From: Solanum dulcamara | Lineage: Eukaryota; Streptophyta; Magnoliopsida; Solanales; Solanaceae | NCBI RefSeq assembly: GCF_947179165.1 | Contig: NC_077238.1 | Location: 46,194,293 to 46,258,292, forward strand | Direction of reading: 5' to 3' | Length of the DNA: 64,000 nucleotides | Shown: positions 1 to 12,000 of the stretch, one piece after another | Layout of the letters: every line of letters starts with the position of its first letter | Position numbering within the stretch: position 1 is the first letter of the stretch | Translations under genes and position numbers: made by a program | The notes under the pieces: model-generated | Database searches by the model: none | What the model saw: the letters and a program-made list of their open reading frames with translations, nothing else | What the model was told of the DNA's origin: nothing

Positions 1-481
1 CTCTTAGCACGAAGAAAAGAGATAATCCGAACTGGAGCGGAAAGATAGTCACCCTCCCATACCAACTGATCCATCCCAGGCTTGGCTAATGTCACAGTCT
101 TAGCATTGCAATCTAAGATAGCAAAATTTGGAGAGAGCCAAGTCATACCCAAGATTACATTAAAGTCAACCATCTCTAAAATAATTAAATCTACATAAGT
201 TCTGCTCCTCACAAAAGTCACAAGGCAAGACCTATACACTTTCTCAACTAGCACAGACTCACCAACAAGAGTAGAAACACGAATAGGCATGTCAAGTAAG
301 TCACAATGTAAATCGAGTCCATCGGCAAACATGGAAAATACATAAGAAAATGTGGATCCAGGATCAAATAATATGAAGGCCAAGCTATCGCAGACCAGAA
401 GAGTACCTATGATAACAGCATCGAATGTCTCTGCCTCTGACATCCCAGGCAAAGCATAACAATGGGCTCTGTAGCGAAGCT
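1..481 (-). pseudogene. Ty3/gypsy protease (3' part of gag-pro), cut by window edge
   Basis: Retropepsin-like aspartic protease, which processes the retrotransposon polyprotein. The minus strand is open from the window edge to an in-frame TAG at about 481. The order is HCYALPGMSEAETFDAV, then the catalytic block FILFDPGSTFSYV with the Asp intact (near 345-385), then the flap-side block MVDFNVILGMTWLSP (near 110-150), then a basic end VRIISFLRAKR running off the window. This matches the protease of plant gypsy polyproteins from nightshades as I recall them. It lies downstream (minus sense) of the primer-binding site at 1531-1542 and the LTR at 1547-3618, so it belongs to that element. It is the longest undamaged coding stretch in the window, but the upstream stop and the gag decay argue against function. 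RT and integrase, if present, lie outside. Confidence 0.85.
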
Positions 482-1530
482 ATTTGGCTTCACCCCCTCC
501 ACATCTATCATAAAATCAACCACTTCCAAAGGTCTAACCCAATTTTATATGCATGTTCTTACTAAAATCTTCGATTGCCTTTACCCAAGTTTACTTCTTG
601 GGTCTTCCTGTAACCATAATCTTGTCGTTCCTATATCGATCCACTCTCTTAGAGCTTACGATAAAGTCACAGATCCTTATTTAGAATGTTTGAAATATAC
701 TCAAATATCTAAATGCATTAATCGTATCTAAGATATACCCCTAGAACATATTATACCTATCGAGAAGACCGTACCTCAAATGATCCACACCTTCTTACTC
801 ATTGAATAACTACAAAACATTATCAAATTCGACCTATTCTATCTCTATCCCAAGCGATATACATTCTTTCATAGGTCAGGTCACTAGCACAGGTAACACA
901 ATCCATAATCTAACCAAGTAAGCATCGATATCATTATAGTAGTCATATCCTAACCCTTTTTGATATACACTCAATCTATGAAACTGCAATAGAAATTTTA
1001 ACCACAATCCTATCACAAAGTGGCAAAATCCGCTCTTCTGGACTGTAGCAAAGTTGCATATTTGGATAAGGCACGAAACCTGATCTCACAGGCTACAACG
1101 AATATCTTTTCTTGCTCTATATTTTGGAACTCATCTCCCCTCTTGTCCCTCTAGGTCCGGGGGATATACTTCTCTATGAAGAAGTCAGAAGACGTTTCCT
1201 AGCTGCCTGATCTCTGTCCTTGGTGGGCTTTCTCCTGCGACCTCTACCATGATCTCTCGTCACTAACCCCCTCTAGCTACAACCCTAATGGCTGGCTCAG
1301 GCGATGCTATTGTTTTAGTTCTGAACATTTGCGAAAATAAAGTGAAGAAGGTCAGATACCAATTTGTATCACCTAGATACCAATTGGATTCAAGTAATAG
1401 CACGAAAGAAAGAAGGAATGGAGTTTTCCTAAAGTCATGTAGCCTCTCGAAGAAAAGTAAAGGCGTCCCCGTACCGTTCCGCAAGACTCTACTAGACATG
1501 TCCTTGTGTGATGAGATAAATGAACCTAAA
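482..1530 (-). pseudogene. Degraded gag / 5' untranslated region of the same gypsy element
   Basis: Between the protease and the primer-binding site one expects a leader and gag. An arginine-rich stretch can be read on the minus strand near 1200-1260, but there is no continuous frame, no clear zinc knuckle and no recognisable gag core. The role is inferred from position only. Short open frames on both strands at 1263-1596 are overlapping shadows and are not proposed as genes. A small foreign insertion in this interval cannot be excluded. Confidence 0.5.
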
Positions 1531-1542
1531 GCTCTGATACCA
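1531..1542 (-). other. Primer-binding site (tRNA-iMet type)
   Basis: The plus strand reads GCTCTGATACCA, so the element strand reads TGGTATCAGAGC. This pairs with the 3' end of plant initiator methionine tRNA, which primes minus-strand DNA synthesis. It sits 4 nt inside the LTR edge at 1547, the same spacing as in the L1 and L2 elements of this window. It fixes the orientation: the LTR at 1547-3618 is the 5' LTR of a minus-strand element. Confidence 0.85.
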
Positions 1543-1546
1543 AGTT

Positions 1547-3618
1547 TGTCACGACCCAAAATGGGCCGTGAGTGGCACCCACACTTAACATCCTAGGTGG
1601 GAGAACCAATGATACAAACCCCAGCTTAGATTAACGATTCAACTTATAAATCACGATAACACTGCGGAAGCTCAATCTTATTAAAGTCAGATATAACAAA
1701 AGCCACTAAAATCTATTACTTGACGTTCCCCAAAATCTGAAAGTCATCACATTAAGGACATCTAATTTCTAAAACTAAGTCTGGAAGTATCAAACACTAA
1801 AATAAACAAATAACAAAATGTGTCCGAAAACTAAAGACACCATGTCATAACCGGGAGAATTCATCACGAGCTAGAAGGATAGCTCACCCTGAAATCCGAT
1901 GATCTTGAGACTGACTAGAGCTGAGGTCGAGTCGAAGTCTGTGGAACACTCGCTGCACTCCACAAAATAAAACAAGAAAGATACAAGTAGGGGTCAGTAC
2001 AGGACAACATGTACTGAGTAGGTATCATCGGTCGACTCAAAATAGAAATCAATATACATAAAATAATAGTGGGAAATCAACAACAACACTTAACAGGTGG
2101 CAACCAACAAACAATTACATAACCGGTCAACAATATCAAGATCACACATGAGGACTCAAGCCTCCACACCACACTCTTTGAAATATGAGTTTTTGGAGAT
2201 TGGGTAGCATTAAGTAATTTTAATTTATTTCCCTTTAATATTACCGTGCCGGAACGTGACACCCGATCCAAATATACTGTGTCGGAATGTGACACCCGAT
2301 CCAAATATACCGTGTCGGAACGTGACACCCTATCCAAATATGCCGTGTCGGAACGTGACACCCGATCCAAATATATTTAATTTATCATTCCTTATGATTA
2401 CATTCCACTTCATTAACAATATTTTATCAAGCCTTCTTTATTCAAGGCACCATTTTTGATAGGGCAAGTTCAAGATTATGGATTTCATGGCCTCGGGATT
2501 TCAGACCAATCACAACAACATATCAACCATCCAAACCACAACAATTAAATACGTAGTAAATTTCACATATTACTCAATGACTATCAATCACTATTAAGAG
2601 TCTATCTATGATATAGAATAAAAACCATAACCTACCTCAATCGAAGAACTGAAGTCAAGCAAGCTAATTCACCAATGTTTTTCCCTTCTTCGAAGCCTCA
2701 CGTTTCCAATCTATCAAATATATAATATTCGTAAGCAGACTAATCCGTAGATGCTAATATTATACACATGTTTAATCTAACCCAACAACTCACCCAACTC
2801 TATAATCAATTTCCTAAAACTCAAGCCTAGGGTTAAGCCTCAATTCCTCCACTATCATAACTCTAATGATTTTCATATAATACAATACACCTAATATTTA
2901 ATTACCTATCTCAATAAATTAAAACTTAATTTATAATATGATAAGAAAATAATAATAATTAAGATCGAAACCAACTGGTTACGAAAACCAGTTGATTCGA
3001 ACTAACAACAATTGTTGGACATTACTCCCGTAGCATTCCATCATATCTATTCCTACTCTGTACTAATAATTTCTCATACCACAAATTACTATTTACACTT
3101 TCTAGTGATAACCAATCACTACACATGCACATATACTCACAAAAATAATAATTTAACCAACAATCATATTCTTGTATATAATATTAAACACATAAAATAA
3201 TGGAATCAATTTGGACAATTGCATCAATTCCCTATATCTAATCTATATTATAATATACTGCATCTATACAATAACAAAATACTCACTCAACATAAAAAAT
3301 TTGGCCATTACCTCGGCGGCTGCTCTCGTCTCTACTGTGTAGGTATTTTCTATTTTTCTATTCTTTTCTTTTCTTATTAATTAGGTATTTAAAAGTTATA
3401 ACTCTACTAACTTATTTTAATAAATATGGAATAAGTGGTACATGGTATTAATTAAATTATAAATTTAACCAACCAATTAAATTAAATATCTAAAGTTACC
3501 CCTCAATTAAATAACCTTAGTTATCAATTAGTCCAAAGTACCCATTAAAAATTTACGGGGTGAGTCCTTTATGAAATAAAAAGTTTTAGTTCTCAAAATG
3601 ATCTAATGGGTCGTTACA
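1547..3618 (-). mobile_element. 5' LTR of minus-strand gypsy element (about 2.07 kb)
   Basis: On the element strand the LTR begins TGTAACGACCC at 3618 and ends GGGTCGTGACA at 1547, giving TG...CA ends. The end at 1547 is followed 4 nt later by a tRNA-iMet primer-binding site. The interior is AT-rich and non-coding and includes a 33-bp tandem array at 2245-2375. The partner LTR lies outside the window, so no target-site duplication can be tested; the flank after 3618 starts GATGG. Confidence 0.85.
2245..2375. repeat. 33-bp tandem repeat, four copies, inside the LTR
   Basis: Copies start at 2245, 2278, 2311 and 2344. Each carries a CGTGTCGGAACGTGACACC-like core followed by GATCCAAATATA, with one to three substitutions between copies. 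The short open frames across it on both strands encode repeats only because the unit length is a multiple of three; they are not genes. Confidence 0.9.
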
Positions 3619-4368
3619 GATGGTTGACTCAAACATAAGGTGGAAGAGTAATTTGTGGGCACATGATGTAGTTTTTTCATAAGTTTCTATGGTAATGCAA
3701 GTCACTAGGGCTGGGTTTAGAGCGACCTTGTCATTTACAGGATAATCATCCCCTGGAGTGTTGTATTCACTTTCAGAAGATTATGTTTTCCACTTGAATT
3801 ATGCATTTTTGATGTTGTTATTGGAATTTTGGGCTTTGCCCTAGGTTAGTTTACTTGTTATGGCCGTTATGGACCCTTGAGGTTCAATTGATGTATATGA
3901 CTTCTCTAAGGTTAGTGCGGTCTGATTCGATAACCAAGTTTCGGATGGAATTGAAGGTTTCCATGATAGATAAGGACCGATAGAACGCCTTCAGTGGCTT
4001 GGAGGAAGGGATTTGGAAGCATAAGACATGTATTTGGAATTTTGAGTGAGTTTCATCTTCCATGGTCCTGTATTGCTTATTTGGGTGGTTTAATTTAGTT
4101 TGTCATCCTCATTTGAAATCCGGTGTTTTTGGTCAAGTTCAGGCTAAGCGAGCGACAGTTGGAGCCCAAAAAGGAATTGAAGGAGTTTTGGAAGGTTGAA
4201 GGTAATTTTAGGATTTTCCTCTAAGCTTGACTTCTATGATAGAATCATTTGACTTGAGAGGGTGTCTGAGGGTCTTACAGTGTATGCGGGCTCGATACCC
4301 TCATCCTTTCGTGCCAAAGTCTATGACTATACTTTAGTTTCGTGGATGAAAGTTCTTTTAGTAGTGGA
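3619..4368 (+). other. Non-coding stretch, possibly a 3' internal remnant of the next element
   Basis: No reading frame or domain is recognised on either strand. It ends directly at the TG of the LTR at 4369, so it may be the 3' untranslated end of that plus-strand element's internal region. The purine-rich bases before 4369 (GTAGTGGA) make only a poor polypurine tract. The assignment is by adjacency only. Confidence 0.35.
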
Positions 4369-7300
4369 TGTCGTAATGACCCTCCAGGTCATTTTCTTTA
4401 TTCTCTAAAATTTTTAGCATTTAGAGCATTCCTGTAGTAACCCCAAGTCATTTATGACTTGCTGGCACTAACAGTTAGGTTGTCTGGTCATTCATTTGAG
4501 TTTTACGCCCGTTTCCTCATTTTGGAGCTTTTATAACTTGAAAAGTTAACTTCAGTCATAACTTTAGGTAAATGATCTCAAAAGAAAATTCTGACAGTTC
4601 GATCAGCTCTAGAATGGCCAAATTAGGCTAGTAGCATTGTTGGCATGAGTATCATAGCAGTCAGTACGAGTTTGAGACCATTTGGGGCTTTTGCCTTCAA
4701 AATTTGGCCTATGGTTGACTTTGGTCAACATTCTTAGAAAACATGCTCGAATTGAAATTTGATAAATGCATTTATCTTTGGAATGTCGAGTTTTATCTAG
4801 AATGACCTCTCATGCAGTTTTTGAGGCTCCCGATCTCATTCTGAGCTTTATTATGGATTTTAACTTAAAATGACTCTTAGGCCTGGGACCTACTTTTTAT
4901 TGAGACGACATCAGATGGAAATTATGAGTGCAGCATTGAGTTCGAAATATCAAATTTGGTAGGGTAACATATTTTATTTTCGTGCACGAGGTTCCTAACG
5001 AATCCCAAGTACCCTATCATTGTTTTTTCAAAGCTCAAGTTTGAGCTGGTGAAGCCTTTGCTGTTGCATCTTGGGTTTCTCTCTACGATTGCGGACTAGT
5101 CCTCGCGTTTGTTGAGAAAAATGAGGTTTTCCCTCTAGTTCGCAGACCTGATCCAGTGGTCGAGGAAAAGAGGTAGCCTACCCTACGTGTTCGAGGACCT
5201 AGTACTCGCGTTCGGGGAGGTCTGTTGAGTGGTCTTTTAATTAAGACCATCAGCCATTTTGAGCCTAACCTACATTACTCTTTTTGCTATTTCTAAAGAC
5301 AGGGAGCTCCAATTAAGGCAGTTCCAAGTCCTTAGTGTTTGTGTTGATCGTGGACACTCGTGGGAGTGTTTGGGAAGCTCCATAAAACGTCATTTTTAGG
5401 TAAATTTCATCCCAAAGGGACTACCCTCCTTCTTGAAATCTCCAGTAATGGTGAAAATTATTCGTGGGCTATTTTCATTGGTTTTAAGCGTCAGAATGTG
5501 TTGTAATTTTGAATATGAGTTCCTTAAGCTCAAATGGACTTTTCATGAAGTTGATTTTGGGATTCCTGTGCACGGGTCTCACTATTCTGTTTTAGACCCA
5601 ATTTTGTGTCCCTCTCCGAAAAATGTAAAATTGGTGTCAAAACATCCGTATTGATGATGTGATTACTATTTTGTTAGTGTAGTGGCGATTGAAGGTGATT
5701 TGGAGGTCCAGAGCTTTATTTTTATGGATTTAAAGTGTGCGTGATCAGCTTCGAGGTAGGCTACGGTCTTCTCCTTTTGAGTGGGTTCTATTAGATATTG
5801 TTTAGTATATATTATATATTATTTAGGTCCATATTGGACGGGTTAAGGGCTTTCCTCTTTTATCTTATTTCCTTCACTCTGGTTGGACCTTAGACTAACT
5901 TAGTCTCTTGCGATCATCATTATAGGTTTGTCGTTATGTTTGCTTTATGGCTTGCTGAGACTAACCTTCTTAGGATCGATACTGATTGAATTAGGCTATG
6001 TTTGAGACTTAGGTGATTTAGTTTGTTCCCTTGTAGCTATTCGCAGCTTCAGAAAAGGCGTGTGATGGTTGGTGTTACTTAGTACTATTGCCAAAAGACC
6101 CTCAGGCTCGTCGTAGCCATAGACTTGGCTTAGCTTTGCTCATTTAGAGCTAAGATGGCACATATTTGGGGCAAGGCGTCGTTCCTAGAGATATTTCTCC
6201 CAATATTTGACTCTGTTCCATGCCTCGATTGTTCCCTCATGTTGCCACCTTAGTTGTTATTTATTGTTAGGCCTGAGGCCGTGTCTGAGGAGCAATTAGA
6301 TCCTACATTAATCCCATTGACTTATTGTTGGGCTAAGGCTTGGCACTTTGGTTTTTCTTTAGATTGAGCTAGATTGTGCGAGCACATGTAGAAATTGTTG
6401 GAACGTTGGGGTTGGTAGCTTATTTACATGCCTAAAGGTAGAAATCAAGTCTTAGGTCCTATTTCGGGTTTTTTGGGTATTAAAAGCAATGACCCTTGTT
6501 GTTCTTTGATGGTTCTGCTTACGGTTCCTGTCTCTTAATATTTTGTTATTGCGATATATGTTGCCCTTAGTGTAGGTTAGTGGAAACTTGCCTTAGATGC
6601 CCTGGCGTCGTACCGATGGGGTTAGATCCCTGTAGAATGGTGTAGCAGACTAGAATCTAGTAGTTGTGCCTCAGCTAGGCAGTAACTGTGCTCACATGAC
6701 CAACCTTATCTATAATTTCTTGAGTTTGAAACTTTTGATATTTGTCGGTGTTCCTAGACCATGTGTTTGGCGTGTTTTAGTTCTGATTGAAGCCCAAGTG
6801 TATATTATTAGTTATATATTTATGGAAGGAGGTCTATGGAAATTATACTTAATATATTTGCGGCCTGGAATTTCTAAGGAATGAGAGCTTTGGGTGATGT
6901 ACTAGGCATCTTCTAGAAAATGTAGTTGGATCGTCATGTGGATTATATTCTTGCATATGGCATCGGGGTTATAGGTCCTACCTCTACGGACTTACTACTC
7001 CTATAGAGCATTAGGGTACAAGCCCAGCCACTCCATATTCATTACTTATATAGAGCATCGGGTCACATGCCCTACCTCTACTAATTCATTACATATATAG
7101 AGCATTGGGGTACATGACCTGCCTCTACTGATACATTATTTATAAAAGAGCTTCGGGGTTCATGCCCTGCCTCTACTGAGTTGGCCATTTATGGTGAGTA
7201 TCGAGGTTATAGGCCCTGCCTCTACCATATTGTCAAATTAGATGAGTATCTAGGGTTACAGGCCCGACCTCAGTCTCTAGGGCATTCACTCTTAGAGAAC

Positions 7301-8199
7301 CCTAGCTCTAACCCTCTTCAGTGTAGCCATTTTATTTGTATCATCCATGGTACGGGTGTTCGGTCAGTTATTGTTCGACTATACTTGAACTTATCTATAT
7401 TCTATATGTAGAATATTTATAAAATGTCTGAGTTGGATTTGAGGTGGTACTTTCAATTAGGCTCAAACGGATTAGCATTTAGGTGATTGCTTGGTTAGCC
7501 TTGCCCGTCACTACTATGTTATCATTTAGTAGACTCGTGTGATGCCTTATTCCTATTAATAAGCTATTGGATTGCAGTTCAAGTGCATTTTTTGACACTG
7601 CTCCTTTATCTATGTTTCCAGTCTCTTTGTCTTATTTTCTATCATTATTGTGATAATTCCTTATTGGTACTTATGCAGTATTTACCTGATTATATGTAAT
7701 TTATACTTGCTTTATCTGCGGAGCTCCGTCGGCATATGCCTACTTAGTACAACTTATTTAGTACTCATAATACACTTCTTCCCCCTGAAGATCATAGTAC
7801 GGGTTATCATGATTGATTTGGAATAGTGTGGAGAAGCTTTTGATTCAGAGATTTGGTGAGCTCCTGACGTTCGGATTTACCAATTTCCATCCATGCTAAA
7901 TTAGGACTAGTCTTTACTTTCTTTCAAAGGTTGTATGTACTCTTAATATATTTATAAAAGCATATTACTCGTATTTTGATGTAGATGCTCGATTAATGAC
8001 TGATGTAAGGTCTTGAGATGGTCTATTTTGTTTGTCTCAATTGTTCTCTTTCTTCTCTTTATTAGTTACTTTCTATTTTATTTATTTATCTTTCACTTGA
8101 TAGCCTATTACCTCTAGTTTTGGGCTAAGGGTTAAGGGTTAGGCTTACCTGCTGGTGAGTGTTAGCAGGTACCATCACAACTCTAATCGGGTCATGACA
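4369..8199 (+). mobile_element. Long LTR, plus strand (about 3.83 kb), family E
   Basis: It begins TGTCGTAATGACCC and ends GGGTCATGACA, so it has the TG...CA ends and the GACCC/GGGTC sub-terminal motif shared by the other gypsy LTRs here. No open frame of interest lies inside. A 45-bp degenerate array is at 6955-7275. The next base after the LTR already reads as LINE ORF1, which suggests the LTR or its element landed in or beside the LINE. The 5-bp flanks (GTGGA and GACTC) do not match, so it is not a clean solo LTR. It is either a 3' LTR of a rearranged element or a solo LTR that lost a flank. Confidence 0.75.
6955..7275. repeat. Degenerate 45-bp tandem repeat, about seven copies
   Basis: Repeated phrases of the type AGAGCATCGGGT..CATGCCCTACCTCTACT recur about every 45 bp, with clear divergence between copies. 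The array is internal to the family E LTR. Mismatches make the edges uncertain by some tens of bases. Confidence 0.75.
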
Positions 8200-8200
8200 G

Positions 8201-8960
8201 ACTCTTAATAAAACAAGGCATAGTTGTGATAGAGTAAAAAGTGGAATTATATCTAATGGGGGAATTCCCTACAAGGATTAATGTGGGTATGAGGAAGAAA
8301 TATGGAGAAGTTATGAAAAAATTGGTGGATTTCAAGTATGAATATGTGCCTATGTACTGCAAATCATGTAAGTTACAAGGTCATAACGAAAAGGAGTGTT
8401 TTGTGATTCATCCAGAGCTTTATCCTATGCAGAAAGATGAATTAGGGGTAGAAGAACTAGATAAAGAAAAGGGGAAAGAGATACAAGGGGCGACAAAAGG
8501 TATAAGGTAAACTCAAGTTAGAGAAGGGGAAAATGAGTTTAGGGAATAAAGGAGGAAGAGGAGATATAGAATGAGTAGATTATTTAATAGAGTAGATAAG
8601 AAGGAACAAGAATCAAATCCTAAAAACATTCAAATGAAAGAACAAAACATTGCAACCACCAATAAATATAAGTTAGTGGGGGAGGACAAGGAGAAGGAGG
8701 TAGAGAAGGATAAGGGGGAAGTTGAAAAAGGAGATCCAAAGACTCAAGAGATGATCACAGGTGAAAAGACAGATAATCAGAGGGGCATGTCAAGTAGAGG
8801 GATTTTCGGAGATAACATGAGGGAGGAAAATAAAACTAGGAAGATGGAGAGGTAACAACATTCAGGACATGGAGATTATAACTAATAAGAAAGAGGAGGA
8901 GTTACAAAATCAAGGTAAAGAAGGCAGTTGGACAAAAAAATGAAATGTCCAAGGGGAATC
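8201..8960 (+). pseudogene. LINE ORF1 remnant with CCHC zinc knuckle
   Basis: ORF1 binds element RNA in plant LINEs. The readable segment at 8241-8510 contains LMGEFPTRINVGMRKKYGEV, then YEYVPMYCKSCKLQGHNEKE followed by C. That gives the knuckle C-X2-C-X4-H-X4-C at about residues 40-53 of this segment. A charged Lys/Glu-rich tail follows at 8571-8855 in another frame, as is usual after this knuckle. Codons at 8202-8240 continue upstream in a shifted frame (a piece like NKTRHSCDRV), so the true N-terminus is lost. Frameshifts near 8240 and a stop at 8508 mark it as dead. Confidence 0.8.
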
Positions 8961-9339
8961 TACATAAAATACAAAAGAGAAAGATCAAGATGATAAAGAG
9001 AAGGGCAAAAATGAGGATATATAAATCAACAGCAATACTCCTATGATGCAACAGGAAGGAGCTAATCAAAAACAAAATGGAGATAGGGAGTCTATGGATA
9101 AAGGGGGACTTTTGGACATTGTACACAATGAAGGAGGGAAGGGCTTGTTAATTAATCTGCACAACCTCTTTCATCAAGAAAAACAGTATAAACAGGATAC
9201 TGAGAAGGAAGAAAACCTAGAGGCAAACATAGATAGCATAAGAAAAAGTAGAGATGTATCACCAACATAAATAGACAGACTAAAGATCAAGAATAAAAGA
9301 TAAACAAGGAGTAGGAAACGTTCTATGTATACATCTAAC

Positions 9340-10165
9340 CAGTGATAGACAAGGTTTTATTTTGGAATATCCGATCACTAGAATATCAGAAGGCATTTGA
9401 GAGATTAATTAATCTGAAGATGAGACATCACTAGTCATACATAGCCTTATTAGAACCTTTTCAAATTCCTTCAGAGCTTGAGTTGTATAAAATAAATCTA
9501 GGCTTCCAAAATACTAAAGGTAACTATTCTGCAAAAAATGGCTTTTTTGGGATGAAATATGGGAAGAAGATGGATCAACAGTTACAGTACAATAACTGAT
9601 TATAAATTTCAAGATTAGGGTAACAAAGGAAAGATTTGTAGTAACAATAGCATATACCAGATGTAGTGCTATTGAAAGGTTAGAGCTGTGGGAAGACTTA
9701 GAGTGCATGACATATCAAAGTTGTCCATGGTTAGTTGGGGGAGATTATAACACAACTGTGGATTATTCTGAGAAATTAGGGGGACTGCCAGTAACAAAGT
9801 GAGAAACATGGGTCTTTGTTCAATGCATTAATGCATGTGCATTGAATGAACTGAAATTCACAAGTAGTGTTTTTACTTAGTGGAATAGGAGAATTGAGCA
9901 TGCCTGTATATTTCAATAATTGGATAGAGTATTTGGCAATAATAGCTTTATGAATCTTTTACTAGATAGTGAGGTACACCATCTAATAAAGCTGCATATT
10001 TCAATAATTGGATAGAGTATTTGGCAATACTAGCTTTATTAATCTTTTACTAGATAGTGAGGTACATCATCTAATAAGGCTGCATATTTTAATGATTGGA
10101 TAGAGTATTTGGCAATAATATCTTTATGAATCTTTTACTAGATAGTGAGGTAAATCATCTAATAT
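9340..10165 (+). pseudogene. LINE endonuclease domain, broken
   Basis: Endonuclease/exonuclease/phosphatase-fold domain that nicks target DNA for LINE insertion. Visible pieces are KVLFWNIRSLEYQKAF (about 9352), then SYIALLEPFQIP (about 9440), then PWLVGGDYNTTVDYSEKLGG (about 9727) with the Gly-Asp-Asn active-site block, then CALNELKFTSSVFT (about 9838) and LDRVFGNNSF (about 9920). Several in-frame stops (for example after MRHH) and frame changes occur. The last part is tandemly triplicated (9908-10165). The catalytic GDxN resemblance supports the family; the protein cannot be made. Confidence 0.75.
9908..10165. repeat. 88-bp direct repeat, three copies, within LINE endonuclease
   Basis: The block starting TTTCAATAATTGGATAGAG recurs at 9911, 9999 and 10087, an exact 88-bp spacing. 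It includes the stretch read as LDRVFGNNSFMNLLLDSEV in the first copy. Only a few bases differ between copies, so the duplication is much younger than the LINE. Because 88 is not a multiple of three, each copy shifts the frame. Confidence 0.95.
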
Positions 10166-10539
10166 GGCAAGGGTAAGACCATGCCCTTTTACATGTACTA
10201 TGTAACTCAAATCCTGAGCAAGTCATTAGGCCTTTCAAGTTTTTGAACTTCTAGACTAAGCATGCAGACTTTCAAAAGGTAGTAGAGGAGAGTTGGAGAA
10301 TGCAGGTAACTTGAACCCCTTTTACTATTATTCATACAAATATGAAAAGATTGAAGGCAGTTCTGGCATAGTGGAGCAAAGCTACTATTGGGAATATATT
10401 TTAAAAAACTGCAACGTAGAAAGATGTGATAAAAGGAAAGGAGATACAACTAGATAAAGCATATACAGAAGAAAATAGAGCTGATCTAAGTAAGGTTAAT
10501 ATTGATTTGAAGAGATTTATGAAAATTGAAGAAGAATTC

Positions 10540-11470
10540 TAGAGGCAGAAGTCATGGATGAGATGGCTTAAAGATAGGGACTGAAATACAAAATTCTTTC
10601 ATGCAGTGATAGAAAGAAGGAAGAAGTTGAAGATTAATGAAATGAGAACAAGGCAGGGGCTATCATTACATCTACTAAGACTATTTGGGAGGAAGCAGTT
10701 AACGTCTTCAGGGAGAAGACCAAATAAATACAAGAAGTTCATGAATATTCAATGCTTTAGTGTTTGCATAAGATTATTACTATGGAACAAAATGAAGATA
10801 TCGAGAGAGTTCCTACTAAAAAATAGGTGAAGAAGGTGGTGTATGAATTAAATGGGGATAATACAAGTGGGCAAGATGGTTATTCAGGGCATTTCTTTCA
10901 GAGCTGCTGGTAGACTGTTGGAGATGATGTGTCGAATATGGTAAAGGCCTTTTTCAATAGGTATGAGATCTCAAGATTCATAACACATACTAATCTTGTG
11001 TTAATACCAAAGAAGGATGTTGTGGATAACTTTGGAGATTTGAGACCTATTACTCTAAGCACTTTTGCTAACAAGTTATTTCAAGACTGATCCATGAAAG
11101 AATTTTAGTGGTGCTACCAAAGCTAATTTCTAAAAATCAGTCAGGGTTTGTTAAAGAGATGAGTATTAAACAAAATATGCTTCTTGCTCAGGAAATCGTA
11201 AGATATGACAATAGGAGGAACAAATTACATAATGTAGTGGTGAAACTTGATATGACAAAGGCTTATGATAGAGTTTCATGGAAATACCTACTTTAGGTGA
11301 TGAGAAGATTTGGATTTTCTAAAAGAATCATTGACATGATAGTGAGGCTTATAAGCAATAATTGGTATTTAGTGTTGATGAATGGAAAATGTTTTAGTTT
11401 TTTCCAATCTTCAAGAGGATTGAAATAAGGGAGTAGATTGAGCATAATATATGGTTGCAATTAAAGGCAG
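10540..11470 (+). pseudogene. LINE reverse transcriptase, 5' half
   Basis: A linker typical of plant L1 elements reads WMRWLKDRD then NTKFFHAVIERRKKLKI (about 10555-10630). RT fingers follow: FGDLRPITLSTFANK (about 11031) and LISKNQSGFVKEMSIKQNML (11126 on). Next is NVVVKLDMTKAYDRVSW (about 11231), where the first catalytic Asp of the palm is present in KLDMTKAYDRV. MRRFGFSKRIIDMI and SSRGLK then follow. The sequence jumps at about 11430-11470 to a region that normally lies more than 1 kb downstream, so the palm motif with the YxDD catalytic pair is deleted. Stops occur at 11089, 11107 and 11294. Confidence 0.85.
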
Positions 11471-12000
11471 GAAATTCGAATTTTTAGTTTGAAAATTGGA
11501 AAAAAATTGGGATCACTCTTCTATATTAAAAGTGACAGGGCTATAGAGGAAGAAATTGAAGCAAGGGAGTTTGTAATCAATATGGAATGGGATGAACAAA
11601 AGCTGGCTAGTAAAATATTAGCAAACATGGTGGAATATATCAAGAAGAGCATTTCACCACCTATTAATGAAAATCAGAATGATGTTTCTTGGTGGATAAG
11701 CAATACTCTAGGGAACTTCACAATTAAACAAGCTTGGGATAATGTGAGAAATAAGGAAGAAAGAAGGAATGACTATATCTTCATTTGGAGTCAGAGGGTG
11801 ACTTTTAAGGGTAATTTCTTCCTATGAAGGGTCTAGAAAAGGAGAATTCCTACAGATGATAACCTAAAAAGGATGAGGATTCATGTAGTCTTAAGGTGTT
11901 GGTGCTGTGATGAAAAGAAGGAGTAAACAATGACTCATATTTTTCTAGCAGCCCCTATGGATAAAAAGCTATTGAGGTATTTTTCTAATTTTGCAGGTAT
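11470..12000 (+). pseudogene. LINE zf-RVT (zinc-binding) domain
   Basis: The frame at 11489-11827 includes DVSWWISNTLGNFTIKQAWD, the usual start of the zf-RVT region after the RT. It continues past a stop as RRIPTDDNLKRMRI (about 11838), a Cys cluster RCWCCDEKKE (about 11895) and MTHIFLAAP (about 11932). This matches the family pattern of W..RLPT.D.L, then CxxC, then HLF. The domain follows the truncated RT directly. Confidence 0.8.

Noticed and set aside
1531..1542. tRNA gene suggested by the tRNA-iMet match
   Set aside because: Only the 12-nt 3' end matches, at the fixed distance from an LTR. It is a primer-binding site. The same holds at 41203 and 57435.
6955..7275. CRISPR-like array (regularly spaced repeats)
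   Set aside because: A degenerate tandem repeat without unique spacers, in a plant LTR. The other arrays here are tandem as well.
4369..8199. Clean solo LTR with target duplication
   Set aside because: Ends are clear but the 5-bp flanks GTGGA and GACTC do not match, so only the LTR itself is claimed.
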